The notes under the pieces were generated by a model, which saw only the letters and a program-made list of their open reading frames with translations, ran no database searches and was not told the DNA's origin. From assembly GCA_023091665.1 (NCBI GenBank), contig JALJCQ010000029.1, forward strand, positions 124,001 to 188,000: DNA of 64,000 nt, given 5' to 3'. Made by a program: the position numbers and the translations under genes. Every line of letters starts with the position of its first letter. Position 1 is the stretch's first letter. Positions 38,040 to 48,631 of this stretch are shown here, in pieces. This DNA comes from Pythium myriotylum (taxonomy: Eukaryota; Oomycota; Peronosporomycetes; Pythiales; Pythiaceae).

Positions 38040-40409
38040 CTACGTGGCGACCGTCTCGTGTTGCAGCGATTCATACACGTTCGAGGTTGTGAGCAGCTGC
38101 ATCTCGAACGGCACGAGCGTCTGGTCAGCTGCTGTCTTGCCGTGATGGAGTTGGACGTTGCCGTTGTTAGCGAGCTGGAGAGACGCGAGGAACATACGGC
38201 AGACCTCAAACTGGCTCAAACCACTGACAACGTCGCCGAACGGAACTGGCGCTGCGTCCTCCACTTCCTCTTCTTCCTCCTCTTGACGTTTTCTCCGCTT
38301 CGGGTTCATCTTCTTCTTCTTACTGCCGGTCGAGGTCTCTAAATGCTCCAAGATGTTGCGGCCATACTTGTGAATATCGAACGGAGGGTGCGCATCCTGC
38401 TCGCGAAGGATAGGATTGAGCTTTTCCTGCCAGTCGTTGACTTGTCGCGTGAGGTCAGTCTCACGAATATACTTTTCTGTTCCCTTCATGAACTCCTCCA
38501 GATGCTGGCGGCAGATTTCCTCATAACTCAGAGCTAGCTCGCCGTTATCTTCTATTGCCGGCTGGCCTAAGCCATTGTTCTTCAGCACCGCTGTGCCGTC
38601 CAGCAGTGGGTACGCATCCGTGTCCTGACCCCAGTCATCGTCACCTCCACCATAGTCCACGCCATTATCCCCGTCGTCATCATCGTCATCGTCGTCGCCA
38701 CCGTCGACCTCATGAACCTCTGGGTTTGTAACGAATGCGTCATTCATATCCATGGTCATTGCTTGCATCTGCTCTTCTTCCTCTTCTTCAGCCTGTTCCT
38801 GTAGCAAGATGGCGTTGGCGCTCTGTTCCTCTGCGGCCACGTGCTTGCGCATCATGCTCTTCCACTTGGCTTCAAGCCGCCAGAGCGACTCGCAGCTCGT
38901 CATTAGGCACGGTGCCTTGCAGTACTTCTTCTTGAACTTTGTTTCGAGCGCGCGTTCGTCGAGGTCGTTCCATACCCACGTAGACCACTGCGGGCGGTTG
39001 GCACTGAGCAAGAACCGCTCCTTGAACGCTGGGTCGTCGACACCGTCGATTTCATCCTCGTCTTCGCCGAGCTTTTTCTTCTTTTTGTTGGCAAGCAGCT
39101 TCTTCGTACCGCGCACGGGGTACGATCGTCCTTTTCGGAAAGGGCGCACAGTCGACTTGCTCGCGTCGTACGGGTCCAGCGGCGCCCATGGGTCCTTGAC
39201 GTCTGGGGCGGCAGCGGCACGCGTGGTCGTCGCCGTTGCCTTCGGTGTCGAACTCCGTGCGTCTTCGTTCTCCACAGGCTCGGGCTTGATCGGCTGTGCG
39301 AAAATATCATCTGTATCAAGTGGCTCCTGCTTGGGCTCGTCATTGTCGGCCGGTTCGTCGTATCCTCCAAAGTCGTACCCGGGATCTTCCACGGGTTCAT
39401 TGTTGTCATCGTCATCGCCGTCGTCACCGCCGCCATCATCGTTGCCAGCGTCGTTATGGTCGAACGCCGACGCGTCACTGGCCATCGACGTGTCGAGAGC
39501 GTCAAAGTTGAGCTTGGCCATGGGCGTGTGCTGGATGCGCTGGCTCGCCGACGGCAGCGGCAGCTCCTGCTCTTCCTTGAGGTACTTTTTGCTCGCCTCG
39601 TCCATCAGCAGCACGCCGCTCGTGTGGAGATGGCACGAGAGCAGCTTGAAGGTCTCTCCGTGGTCGCGCTCGTCGGGCACGAGCGAGCCCATGAGCGCGA
39701 TCGACGCTCTAAGCAATCAACACCACCACCAAACAAGTCAGTCCCCTAGCTCATTCTTTCCTTCCAATCATCTCCACGCACTGGATGTTGTTCTTGGTCT
39801 TGACCACATCGTGGCGCTGGCTCTGCCTCGCGCTGCTGCTCGTCGCGCGCCGCAGCGTGATGTTCTTGGCTTCCTCGAGCTCGTCAAAGATCGGCAGCGG
39901 GTTGGCGAACACGTCGATGCCTTGCCGCGCGCGCTTCTTCCTCGCGCCGCCGTGCGTCTCGCGCTCGCCGTTCTCACCACCATCGTCGTCATCGTCTCCG
40001 TCGCTGTCGCCGTGCGCGTCACCGTCCGCTGTCGGCACCGCGTCGTTCTGCTGCTTGGAGAGATGCGCGAGCGTCTGGAAGACGAGCGCGTAGAGGTACT
40101 CGACCTTGCGGCTGTAGATCATGCTCGTGCCCTGGATCAGCAGCGCGGCCTCGGCAAAGTTCATGAGCTGCGCGCTCGCAGACGAGACGCCCGAGGCGTC
40201 GAACGCGATCGTGAGGTGCTCGAGCTCATCGAGATACTCTTCGAGCTCCTGCGCGAGGTCGATGTTCCAGTTCTTGCTCAGATCTCTGCGCCCACAGCGA
40301 GCCAGCGCGCGTGAAAACCCGCCATCCGCATCTACAGAACGAGAGGAACGCGACCCACGCACCGGATCGGCTGCAGCAGGTGCTGGAAGCGCGAGCTCTC
40401 GCTGCTCAT
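38040..40409 (-). CDS. NCAPH2: Condensin-2 complex subunit H2 (three exons)
   Basis: The kleisin-type subunit of condensin II, which compacts mitotic chromosomes. Three exons were reconstructed: 40409-40363, 40285-39782 and 39708-38040, with introns of 77 and 73 bp, both opening GTGCGT. Spliced length is 739 residues. The N-terminus MSSESSRFQHLLQPIRDLSKNW, then ELEEYLDELEHLTIAFD and AEALLIQG-like NFAEAALLIQGTSMIYSRKVEYLYALV, matches the CNDH2 N-domain closely. The middle is acidic and low-complexity with a long Asp run (DDDDDDD) around 38670-38700. The C-terminal region (YEEICRQHLEEFMKGTEKYI; ASLQLANNGNVQL) matches the CNDH2 C-domain that binds SMC4. The first exon of only 47 bases is too small to be seen without the splice sites. 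Confidence 0.9.
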
Positions 40410-40732
40410 CGTCGGCGGCGGCCCCCCCTTCCCCTTTGGCGCCAATACTAGTGCCTGTCGTTGGGTGGGCTTTGTGTTTTTTTGAATATTGGTCATGTTG
40501 CACGAAGGTAGATGCGCCACCTTCCTGCAACCTCCACGGCGTGGCTACATTCTGTATCCTTGTGTCCTAGATTAGGCACTGTTCTCGCAAGAGAGCATCT
40601 CCAAGCGACAAACCTGAAAAACCTCGGAAACGAGGTTTTGCCGGACACGCTTCCTCAGGCGACTTTGGCCCCTCGGAAGGAACAGAGAGGGATAAGGCAT
40701 TTCTCGCCGTCACTAGTCTTGAGATCGCAGCG

Positions 40733-41561
40733 ATGGCGGACGGCGGCAAGGCGCGCGAGGTCAAAGTGGTGCTGCTGGGGGACACCGGCGTGGGCAAATC
40801 GTCGCTCGTGCTGCGGTTCGTGACCAACAACTTCCGCCCGTACTCGGAGTCGACGATCGGCGCGTCGTTCATGTCCAAGATGATCGTCGTCAACGACACG
40901 CCCATCAAGTACCAGATCTGGGATACGGCCGGCCAGGAAAAGGTGAGCACACGCTGCGTTCTCTAGAGGGAGATAGAGGAAGAGAGAAGCTGACGGAGAA
41001 CGCTGGGCGGGGGGGGGGGGGGGGCGTAGTACCATAGTCTCGCGCCCATGTACTACCGCGGCGCGGCCGCGGCGATCGTGGTCTACGATATCACGCGCAA
41101 GGTGAGGAGCGACGCGAGTGAGGAGAGAGGGAGGAGAGTAAAGTGCTGACAATGGGCGGTCGCATCGGAGTGTAGCAATCGCTGCAGACGCTCAAGAACT
41201 GGGTCAAGGAGCTCAAGCAGCTGGGCCCGGACAACATCGTCATCGCCATCGCCGGCAACAAGAGCGATCTCCAGGAGAAGAGGGTGCGTTTTTTGTGTAG
41301 GGGATGCGAGTGAGGAAAAATGCTAATGCGAGAACGATGATGTGGTGGCGTGTGTAGGAAGTGCCGGCGTCGCAGGCAAGAGCGTACGCCGAGGAGATCG
41401 GCGCGCTGTTTATCGAGACGAGTGCGAAGGAAGACACGAACGTGTCGGATCTGTTCATCCAGATCAGCCAGGCGCTGCCGACGGCGTCGAACGAGAGCAA
41501 CGCGCTGCCGGAGATCGTGGATCCCTACGGCGGCGGCAAGAAGAAGAGCGGCTGCTGCTAG
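40733..41561 (+). CDS. Rab5-type small GTPase (four exons)
   Basis: Rab5 relatives control early-endosome fusion. Exons: 40733-40942, 41030-41101, 41176-41283 and 41358-41561, all splice sites GT-AG, giving 197 residues. The P-loop is GDTGVGKSS, switch I STIGASF, switch [22 protein letters not shown], the guanine motifs GNKSD and ETSAK, and the C-terminus KKKSGCC for double geranylgeranylation. TIGASF and [12 protein letters not shown] place it with Rab5/Rab22. Intron 1 contains a run of 16 G ending seven bases before its TAG acceptor. It is divergent from the condensin gene by about 320 bases. Confidence 0.93.
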
Positions 41562-41725
41562 AGCGAATTTTTTTTTTACCTCCACAGCGACGGCGACGCT
41601 CGGCTTGTCGGCGCCGCCGCCTCCTCTCTTCTCTTACGTAAAAGTTCTACCCGAAAACAAAATCCAAGTCGTTCGTTGATGTGTGGACGACGGGGCTTCT
41701 TCTTCTTCCTCCTCTTCCTCTATTT

Positions 41726-42423
41726 TCACCAGTCGCGCAACTGCCGCTTGATCTCGCGCTCGTCGTCGCGCTTGCGCGTGTCGACGCGGTTCGCTTTGAA
41801 GCCTTGCGCCATGATGACTTTGATCCATCCAGTGCACCCGACTTCGACGCGGATCGGGATCTGCGAGCAAACGGGGCGCGTGAGCGTCACAACGTCGCGC
41901 GCGATTACGCTCTCGGGGGGGCCCGGCAAACGATCCTACCAGTTGCGCATTGGGCTGCTTCAAAAATGCCTCGAGCCGCTTGAGCTCCGACTTGTGCGCG
42001 AGCAGCTTGCGCACGCGCGTGGGCTCGGGCCGTCCGATGAGTCCGCTTCTCCACACTGCCGACGTGCGTCATCTCTCTTTAGTTGTCATCCTCTTTGAGA
42101 AGATCCCGGGCTCGTACTGTACCTGGAATGTGCATCTGGTGGAGGAAGAGCTCGCCCTTGTAGAACTCGCCAAAGGCCGCCGAGAGGTCGCCGTTGCGCT
42201 CGCGCAGCGCCTTGACCTCGGACGGCTTGAGCTCCATGCCGAGCGACCACTCTTTCTCCGTCTGGAAGCTCTTGGGCTGGAACTTGTTGTTGCGGATGAG
42301 CAACTTGATCGGATAATCGCGCATCCCTCGGGCGGTTACGAGCCACGGCGACGCGCTGCCAGCGGCAGCAGCAGCACGCAGCGCCGCCGCCGGCCGCCGG
42401 AGCCCTCGCCGAAGCACCTCCAT
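41726..42423 (-). CDS. Mitochondrial SmpB (tmRNA-binding protein), three exons
   Basis: SmpB binds tmRNA and brings it to stalled ribosomes to rescue them. Exons: 42423-42123, 42055-41940 and 41860-41726 (introns 67 and 79 bp, GT-AG), 183 residues. The first ~33 residues are Arg/Ala-rich without acids after Glu2 (VLRRGLRRPAAALRAAAA), a typical mitochondrial presequence. The rest follows SmpB: SLGMELKPSEVKALRERNGD (bacterial GSEVKSLR), GEFYKGELFLHQMHI (GEVFLLNAHI), RVRKLLAHKSELKRL (RPRKLLLHKREI) and QLIPIRVEVGCTGWIKVIMAQG (TLVPLKLYF...KVEIALAKG), with KRDDEREIKRQLRD as the tail. The glycine-lysine GKK of bacterial SmpB is FKA here. Oomycete mitochondria are reported to encode tmRNA, so a nuclear partner is expected. 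Confidence 0.82.
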
Positions 42424-43353
42424 GTTGTTGTTCCTCGTGATCCGGTGAGGAGCTCCAATACCCGTTTCAGTGGCATGTCATAATGGCAAGTCGTAAATAG
42501 GCATGTATTTACATAAATCGAGGGTTTTTATTGGTGGAAAATATACGTATTTACGCATTCGAGAACGAGTGGCGCCCACTTGAAGCGACACCGAGTCCAT
42601 CGTGGCGTTTGGAGTCTCATTTCTAGAATCGCTGCTCTTTGCTTGTGATGAGTGACGTGGGTCACCTCGCTCGTGCATGAGGATGGCTTTGTAGTGATAG
42701 AGACTGCCCGGTGATCGCCAATATCTCTAGAATTACACTGAACTCTCTTGAGGAGAATATCCAAGTTGAGGGCTTTTTTGGTACCAAACGAACGACGCGT
42801 GCGTGTGCGGAGAATGATGAGATCGAAGCTTCATTCATTAGGAAGTGCCGTCTGATCATGTTGAACGTTATGACGAGTCACGAGCTTTTACAGGCCTCAG
42901 CGAGGTCACTGAGACTCCCCACACAGCGCGAATACGTTGGATCTTGAGGAAGCCAGGGTAGTAGGAAGTAGTGGTAGCGTCACGCCGCCCACGCAGAGTG
43001 ATACAACCCCACGAGGTGATCTCTTGTTTTGAAGTTTCGTGGGGTCGTGTCTTATGCTGGCTCCGATAAGAATAGGAAGAAAGCAGCTGAAGGGTCAGGA
43101 CGCTGTGCTGAGTGGTCGTATTCTTGGCGCGACTCCACAGCTGCGGGGCCCGGATAAGTCACTCAGGACACTCTGCCGGTGAGACCATGAAGGTGGTCAG
43201 AGGCATTGCGAGGGGCAGCCTCGGTTAAACCGAGCCTGGTCAGTCCAGAGGCACGACATTGTCTTGTTTTGCGGGATTCCTGGTGCCCTTCACTTCGGAT
43301 TCGATCGCGTTTGAAGAGGAGAGCACCAGCGCCAAGCACCACAGGTGTTAAAG
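42424..43353. other. Intergenic, 930 bases
   Basis: Between SmpB and the tubby-like gene. It has a weak stem (CCCCACGAG near 43010 facing TCGTGGGG near 43045) and no recognised gene or transposon. Confidence 0.5.
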
Positions 43354-44535
43354 ATGGCGGACACCATGCGTCGTCAGAATAACCTGACCATCGCGACCGA
43401 CTTCTCCAAGCCAACGCCGGCTCCGGGCTCCGGTGCGATGGAAGCGGGCAGCCCCTTCGGCTTTCTTGAAAAGGCTACCAAGCTGATCACCGATCGACTG
43501 GCCGTCGCCGAGAGCAAGACCGAGGCCGGCCCAACGACCTGGGGTAACTCGATCCGAAAGGAGCAATTCCAAGACATGGACATGCTCGAAAACGGACACG
43601 CGCGTGAGTACATTGCCGAGGAATGTCTGAGCCCGACGCAAGCCAAGTCGTGGACGTACTCGACGGTTGAGCGCACCAACAAGACGCAGTACAAGATGTA
43701 CTGGAACAATGACCAGTTCTTGCTAAGTGCCAAGCAAGTCGGCGGAACTTTTTACATCTCGCAGTACGAGCACTTCCCTGACACGGAGAGCGAAGAGCCG
43801 ACGGGGCACTACTGCGCTGTGCTGCGCAAGACCTCGGATAACAACTTCAAGCTCTACAATTGTGGTTGCGAGGGCTGTGATATGAGCTTCAGCACGTTTT
43901 CGTGCTGCAATACGCAGGAGGACGCGACTGCTTCAGTCGACGGCGCAGACCGGCAGCTGCTGGCTGATATCTCCCACTACACGAAGGCTGCGGGAGTGAT
44001 TGGGTCCGAGATGCGATGCTTCAATGTGATCATTCCTGCGGTCATGGAAGATCGTCGCTCGCGGGTGGTCTGGTGCCCTCGCGTCAGTCGTGCTGTCACC
44101 CCGTCGGGTGGCACACCACGCGGTGCGCCAAAGCGCGAGCTCGTCACGTCACCATCGCCTCACAATCGTCAGCATAAGTTCACCTTCGATGTCCCAACAG
44201 GCGACCGCATCAAGATCGGGAGCAAGCTGCCTGTGTGGTGCCCGGAAGTCAACAGTCTCATGCTCAAGTTCCACGGAGGCCGTATTCGCGAGGCTTCGGC
44301 CAAGAATTTCATGCTCATGATCGAGGACGAACCGGTAATTAGCTCAGCTACGACTCGCCCCGCCGACTCGACCGTCCCGGTTGATCCGAACGGAACAAAC
44401 CGCGTCGTCATGCAGTTTGGCAAATTCTCTAAATCCAAGTTCGCCCTCGACTTCCGTTATCCTCTCGCGCCGGTGCAAGCATTCGCTGTTGGGCTTTCCT
44501 CCTGTGCCTGGAACATCAAGCCCGCCACGAGCTGA
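43354..44535 (+). CDS. Tubby-like protein
   Basis: Tubby domains bind phosphoinositides at the plasma membrane. The 393-residue protein starts at the ATG at 43354, with G at position -4 and GCG after the ATG. The C-terminal part (about residues 90-393) fits the tubby beta-barrel: YKMYWNNDQFLLSAKQVGG, NVIIPAV, LPVWCPEVNSLMLKFHGGRI, NFMLM, VVMQFGKFSKSKFALDFRYP and LAPVQAFAVGLSS, close to the animal ending FGK...F-x-D-YPLS-x-QAFAI-LSS. A Ser/Thr/Pro-rich insert (TPSGGTPRGAPKRELVTSPS) breaks the barrel in a loop. The N-terminal 90 residues are low in structure. No F-box is present. Confidence 0.8.
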   Translation: MADTMRRQNNLTIATDFSKPTPAPGSGAMEAGSPFGFLEKATKLITDRLAVAESKTEAGPTTWGNSIRKEQFQDMDMLENGHAREYIAEECLSPTQAKSWTYSTVERTNKTQYKMYWNNDQFLLSAKQVGGTFYISQYEHFPDTESEEPTGHYCAVLRKTSDNNFKLYNCGCEGCDMSFSTFSCCNTQEDATASVDGADRQLLADISHYTKAAGVIGSEMRCFNVIIPAVMEDRRSRVVWCPRVSRAVTPSGGTPRGAPKRELVTSPSPHNRQHKFTFDVPTGDRIKIGSKLPVWCPEVNSLMLKFHGGRIREASAKNFMLMIEDEPVISSATTRPADSTVPVDPNGTNRVVMQFGKFSKSKFALDFRYPLAPVQAFAVGLSSCAWNIKPATS

Positions 44536-44696
44536 TCTGGAACTGGTCCGCCCAGCCAATTTGGTTATTTAGAAGCATAACGATGGACCATTGTACATTA
44601 CTAGGAAGAGACTGCTGGAGCGTGCAGCAGCCCAATCTACAGTACCATCAGGTTCAATAATATTTGGCACCGCAACACATTGGGGTTCATCACCTT

Positions 44697-47600
44697 TCAC
44701 TTCTTTTTCTTGTTCTTCCCTGCGTCCTCGTCGCTGCTGCTGCTACTGCTACTGCTCTCTTTCCCCTTCTTTTTCGTATGTGTCGGGGTCATCGGCTTTT
44801 GCTGCTGCATGGGTTTATTGACTGATATTGGTTCAGTTGCGGCGATATTAGCATCAATTCCTTCTTCTCCATCATCATCACCCATGGGGAGAGGAATCGT
44901 CTTTCGAGACTTTTCAGATGCCTCACGCAAAATACGCGCCGCTGCGACGATCTCTGCCACTGCTAAGCGGTACTTATCGTTCATTTCGATTGCGTAGCTC
45001 TTGACTGGCGCATGCATCGCCTCCCAGGTTCGCATTTGCTCTCCCGTCACGCGCTTGATACCGTGGTAGCTGTGAGGTTCGATCCACATCCGCACGAGTT
45101 CTCCCTCAGAGTTGCGTTGGAATCCAAGCAGTTTATCAGGTTGAAAAGTCGACTTGACGGACTTGCGGAAGAAATCTGTGAACTCGGGTAAGATCACAGG
45201 CGGGGCTGGCGCATCTGCACTCGATCGTCGACGAGTCAATGTCGGTTGCGAAGAGTCAGTCGATGGTGGAAGTGGCTTCCGCCGAGATGCACAGCAGGCG
45301 TTGACAACCAGGTCCAGTATCTTCATAAGTAATGGCCAGACGAACTGAACCCACACCATCGATAGCAGAACACACCCAACAGAGCCGACAAAGAAGAGAA
45401 AAATGAGCATAACGTTCGACCTAACGACCTTCACAATGAACCCGTATTTGCCAAGAACGTCAACTTGGGATGCCTTCTCGAGAAACGCGTTGTACAACGC
45501 CTCCGAATTCGTATCACCATACTGTTTCACGAGCGATTCCAACCCAATGCGTCTGAGAAGCCACGGAAGATCGATCGTCGTCGATTTCATCAGATCCTTA
45601 TTCCCATACATCCATGTGGAGAAAGCCAAATGAGCGACGAGAGTCCATGGAACAAGCAGCAATGCAAGCTCTCCAAGTTCCTCATCGTAAGCTGTCTTCA
45701 CGCTGTACAGATGAATGATGGAGAGTTTGTCAAACCAGTACGTGCCACACGCTGCCACTGCTGCAATGAACAGCAATATTGGCGAACCGCCGCAGAACAC
45801 CATAGTCACTGACAACGAATTAAGAACCATCGGATAGCGAAGGGAGATGTCGAACTGTGGTCCTGCGTACAGCTTATTCATCTGCTTCTGAGTGCGAATC
45901 GATCGACGGGAATACCAACGACCAAGTGGAGCGAGAATGAACATCTGCAAGCTCAGCAATATCTGGGGAGTAAAAGCATTGATAAGCATTGTCGTCGTGA
46001 TGCCCATCCCGACACTTGGGTACCAATCGCGTTCGAAGTCCTTGTACTTGCCCTTGAGCAACTCCTTTAGCACAGGGACTCCGGATAGACCGAGTGAAGC
46101 ATTTACGAGCAGCACTATCACGGCCGTATTCAGAAACTGGGCTAGGAACATCTTCATCGCGATTGCCGTAGCTTTCGCAGACTCGCTTGAGTGGCGCTCG
46201 AATGTCGCGAAGCAGCGGAGGATGATGTTGAGAATCACATTGACAATCACGACAACAGCAGCCGCCACAATGATAAAACCGTTCTTCTGGAGATAGTCCT
46301 TAATGAAGCCTCGACAAGGTATCACATCCTTCCATAGTCGTTTTGCACCATCCACCAAGCCGTACTGATTTATGTGGTCTGTAAGCTCATTGGTACACAA
46401 ACAGTAGAGTGTGTGGCTAGCTTGATATGACTGGCATGTCTCCCCCGCATCAAGTAGATCTTGATCAAAGCACGGGATTGTGCTACAGGAAACCTCGAGG
46501 GACTCTGAAATACATGGATCAGTACATCGTCTCGGCGGGTTCTGCGGGTCTTTGACTTGAGCAGCATTTGTGATGTTGAGAGGATTTACAATCCCATTGT
46601 CGTACGCAATGTAGTACTGTGGCTTACCATCCGATCCTTTGGGACACGGTCTGGACGAGTACCATTGTAGGTTCCACTTGATCCTGGACGTTGAATACGT
46701 GTTGTCACCATAAAACACCTCGGGTAACGAGCGATCGCAGAGTCCTGCAGGGGGCATTTTTGCTTTGAACTGCTGTTGCGCGGATTGCGCACCAGAGATG
46801 ATTGCAGCAGAAGATAGAAGAAGCAGAAACGTGATGAAGTTGGTCAGTGATCGTCTGTAGAACCGACCACGGTCCGTCACTTCGAGGTTTTCCCAAAGGA
46901 TATTCGATGGTTCTGGTGCTGGCACGACAACGAGACGATGTTGGCCATTGCGGAACCTCAACGACGGAGGTTGAAACTTGTGTGGAAGCCATCGCGTTGA
47001 CGCCCTATAATCTTGTAGACAGCGCCGACGCGACTCGAGGTTGTTAAAAACTACGAAAGCGCACTCGCACGCGTCCCAGTTGAAAGCCACGTTAGTAGCC
47101 GTGGCTGCCAGCTTCGCCGCTTTCGCTGCAGCAGCCACTTTGGCCTGCGCCTTCTTCTTTTTGTTCGTCTTCAGCTCTTGTTCGGCCTGGAGGCGTTTCT
47201 TTTCGGCCTTCTCAGCCTTCTTGATTGCGTCACTCGCTTGTTTAAGAGCTTTGACCTTGCCCTTTTGCTTCTCCAATTGATCGTTGAGCTTTTCAAGGCG
47301 TTTCTTTGACGATTGAAGAAGTTTCTCGTCTCGTTTCTTGAAAGAGTTAGTGGAGACTGTTAATGCCGTCTTCTTCTCTTGCTCCAATATTGAGATCAAC
47401 TCTCGAGTCTCTGCAATACTTTGTGTGAGAGCTTCCATAGAGAGGAAATTGCGCAGCAGTCCTCCTGTTGGGTGTCCGATGCTTATCTCGGCTATCCAAG
47501 TGTTGAGGTAGAGCTCCTTGTTCACACTTATCGTTCCTTCGAGGTGTTCAAGATTTTTGACAGTGTTGCGATTAACTGCATTGCGAGACATTGTGTGTTT

Positions 47601-48500
47601 CACCTTGCGACGCTTGCCCCAGCACATTCCAAACCACAGCTGGTTGTACTCTTCTTCTTTCGTGAGGTCATAGCGATAATTGAAATGCTGCAAGATCTCA
47701 ATTTCCGTCGCGTCAGGAGGAAGACCTCGCACAAACACGGCGTATTTGGCTGGAGTGAGGTTCTCATTCATATGTTCATCGATGGCTCGTTGCGCTCGGT
47801 AGCGGTAAAACAAGTAGAAGAAGAGAAATATGATCGAATACAAGCAGTCACTAATCGTGAGAATCCACGAAACCTTGATTGGACTGGTTGTGAAGGGCGT
47901 GTCAACAGTTGTCCAGTTGCAATCGATGCTACCTCGTGGTAGGCACTGGCGTGGGTCACTTGCGATGTCATCATTCACTCCTTGGTTCCCTAGTGACGCG
48001 TACCCAAGTTGCAACGGATCAACCATTTTGCTTGTGATTCCGTGCCCGGCCTTATTCAAGATAATACTCGGTAGAGCGACGAATCCCATTATGAGAAAGG
48101 CGACGGCCAAATACTTTGTCAACATGAAGTAGAGCTGGAGGCCAATCCCTAATGACCCAATATCGCTCATCTTAGCTTCCCATGCTGACTTTTTCCCACC
48201 GCCAAGACGATCCAAACGAGCTGCAATTCTTGCACGTTCAGCCATAGCCTTGTAGTTGTTGCTGTTGATGACATCCTTATCATGATCACCGGACGGATCA
48301 TCGTCGGAAACTCGGGCGACATTCAGGGGTGACACAGTCGGCGTCGTGACATTACTGCAGCGAATATCTTCACTCTCACCGATAAGATTGTTCACAACCT
48401 GGACCCTTACTTCTCCATCCTCGATGGGACAACTTGGCTCGTCCGTTCGAGACACCGAGCAGACACCTCTTCCCCCTCCTGCCGGGTCAGCATCGGCCAT
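44697..48500 (-). CDS. TMEM63/CSC1-type (OSCA-related) membrane channel
   Basis: These proteins are mechanically or osmotically gated cation channels of the plasma or inner membranes. 1267 residues from the ATG at 48500; the frame opens slightly earlier without ATG. Features in order: a long hydrophilic N-terminus, one helix pair (YLAVAFLIMGFVALPSIIL), a family cytosolic segment beginning YAVFVRGLPPDATEIEILQHF, a long Lys-rich coiled-coil insert (EKAEKKRLQAEQELKTNKKK), FVVFNNLESRRRCLQDYR, and WENLEVTDRGRFYRRSLTNF leading into a multi-helix domain to about residue 1100. A Cys-rich extracellular loop lies between helices (CDRSLPEVFYGD ... CTNELTDHI). The C-terminus is a Ser/Asp/Lys low-complexity tail. 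The RGLP segment and helix pattern support the family; the ion is not predictable. Confidence 0.82.
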   Translation of the reverse strand: MADADPAGGGRGVCSVSRTDEPSCPIEDGEVRVQVVNNLIGESEDIRCSNVTTPTVSPLNVARVSDDDPSGDHDKDVINSNNYKAMAERARIAARLDRLGGGKKSAWEAKMSDIGSLGIGLQLYFMLTKYLAVAFLIMGFVALPSIILNKAGHGITSKMVDPLQLGYASLGNQGVNDDIASDPRQCLPRGSIDCNWTTVDTPFTTSPIKVSWILTISDCLYSIIFLFFYLFYRYRAQRAIDEHMNENLTPAKYAVFVRGLPPDATEIEILQHFNYRYDLTKEEEYNQLWFGMCWGKRRKVKHTMSRNAVNRNTVKNLEHLEGTISVNKELYLNTWIAEISIGHPTGGLLRNFLSMEALTQSIAETRELISILEQEKKTALTVSTNSFKKRDEKLLQSSKKRLEKLNDQLEKQKGKVKALKQASDAIKKAEKAEKKRLQAEQELKTNKKKKAQAKVAAAAKAAKLAATATNVAFNWDACECAFVVFNNLESRRRCLQDYRASTRWLPHKFQPPSLRFRNGQHRLVVVPAPEPSNILWENLEVTDRGRFYRRSLTNFITFLLLLSSAAIISGAQSAQQQFKAKMPPAGLCDRSLPEVFYGDNTYSTSRIKWNLQWYSSRPCPKGSDGKPQYYIAYDNGIVNPLNITNAAQVKDPQNPPRRCTDPCISESLEVSCSTIPCFDQDLLDAGETCQSYQASHTLYCLCTNELTDHINQYGLVDGAKRLWKDVIPCRGFIKDYLQKNGFIIVAAAVVVIVNVILNIILRCFATFERHSSESAKATAIAMKMFLAQFLNTAVIVLLVNASLGLSGVPVLKELLKGKYKDFERDWYPSVGMGITTTMLINAFTPQILLSLQMFILAPLGRWYSRRSIRTQKQMNKLYAGPQFDISLRYPMVLNSLSVTMVFCGGSPILLFIAAVAACGTYWFDKLSIIHLYSVKTAYDEELGELALLLVPWTLVAHLAFSTWMYGNKDLMKSTTIDLPWLLRRIGLESLVKQYGDTNSEALYNAFLEKASQVDVLGKYGFIVKVVRSNVMLIFLFFVGSVGCVLLSMVWVQFVWPLLMKILDLVVNACCASRRKPLPPSTDSSQPTLTRRRSSADAPAPPVILPEFTDFFRKSVKSTFQPDKLLGFQRNSEGELVRMWIEPHSYHGIKRVTGEQMRTWEAMHAPVKSYAIEMNDKYRLAVAEIVAAARILREASEKSRKTIPLPMGDDDGEEGIDANIAATEPISVNKPMQQQKPMTPTHTKKKGKESSSSSSSSDEDAGKNKKKK

Positions 48501-48580
48501 GATGACCAAAAGCTTTTGGCTGGAGTAGTCGCTTGAAGAAACAGTGCTCTGAGGTCAGAGACGCCAGCGCTACGTTCGAA

Positions 48581-48590
48581 GAATGGTGAG
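48581..48590 (-). promoter_or_regulatory. Possible initiator element of the TMEM63/CSC1-type gene
   Basis: CTCACCATTC on the minus strand, 80 bases before the ATG at 48500, identical to the candidate initiator of the amidase gene at 4347. The distance suits an oomycete leader. Confidence 0.35.
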
Positions 48591-48631
48591 AAACCAATGG
48601 TGTTATCTTCGGTAGTGCTTTCTATTGTACC

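Noticed and set aside
38752..40314. 520-codon plus-strand frame
   Set aside because: Antisense of the condensin H2 gene; Ser-rich shadow crossing both introns.
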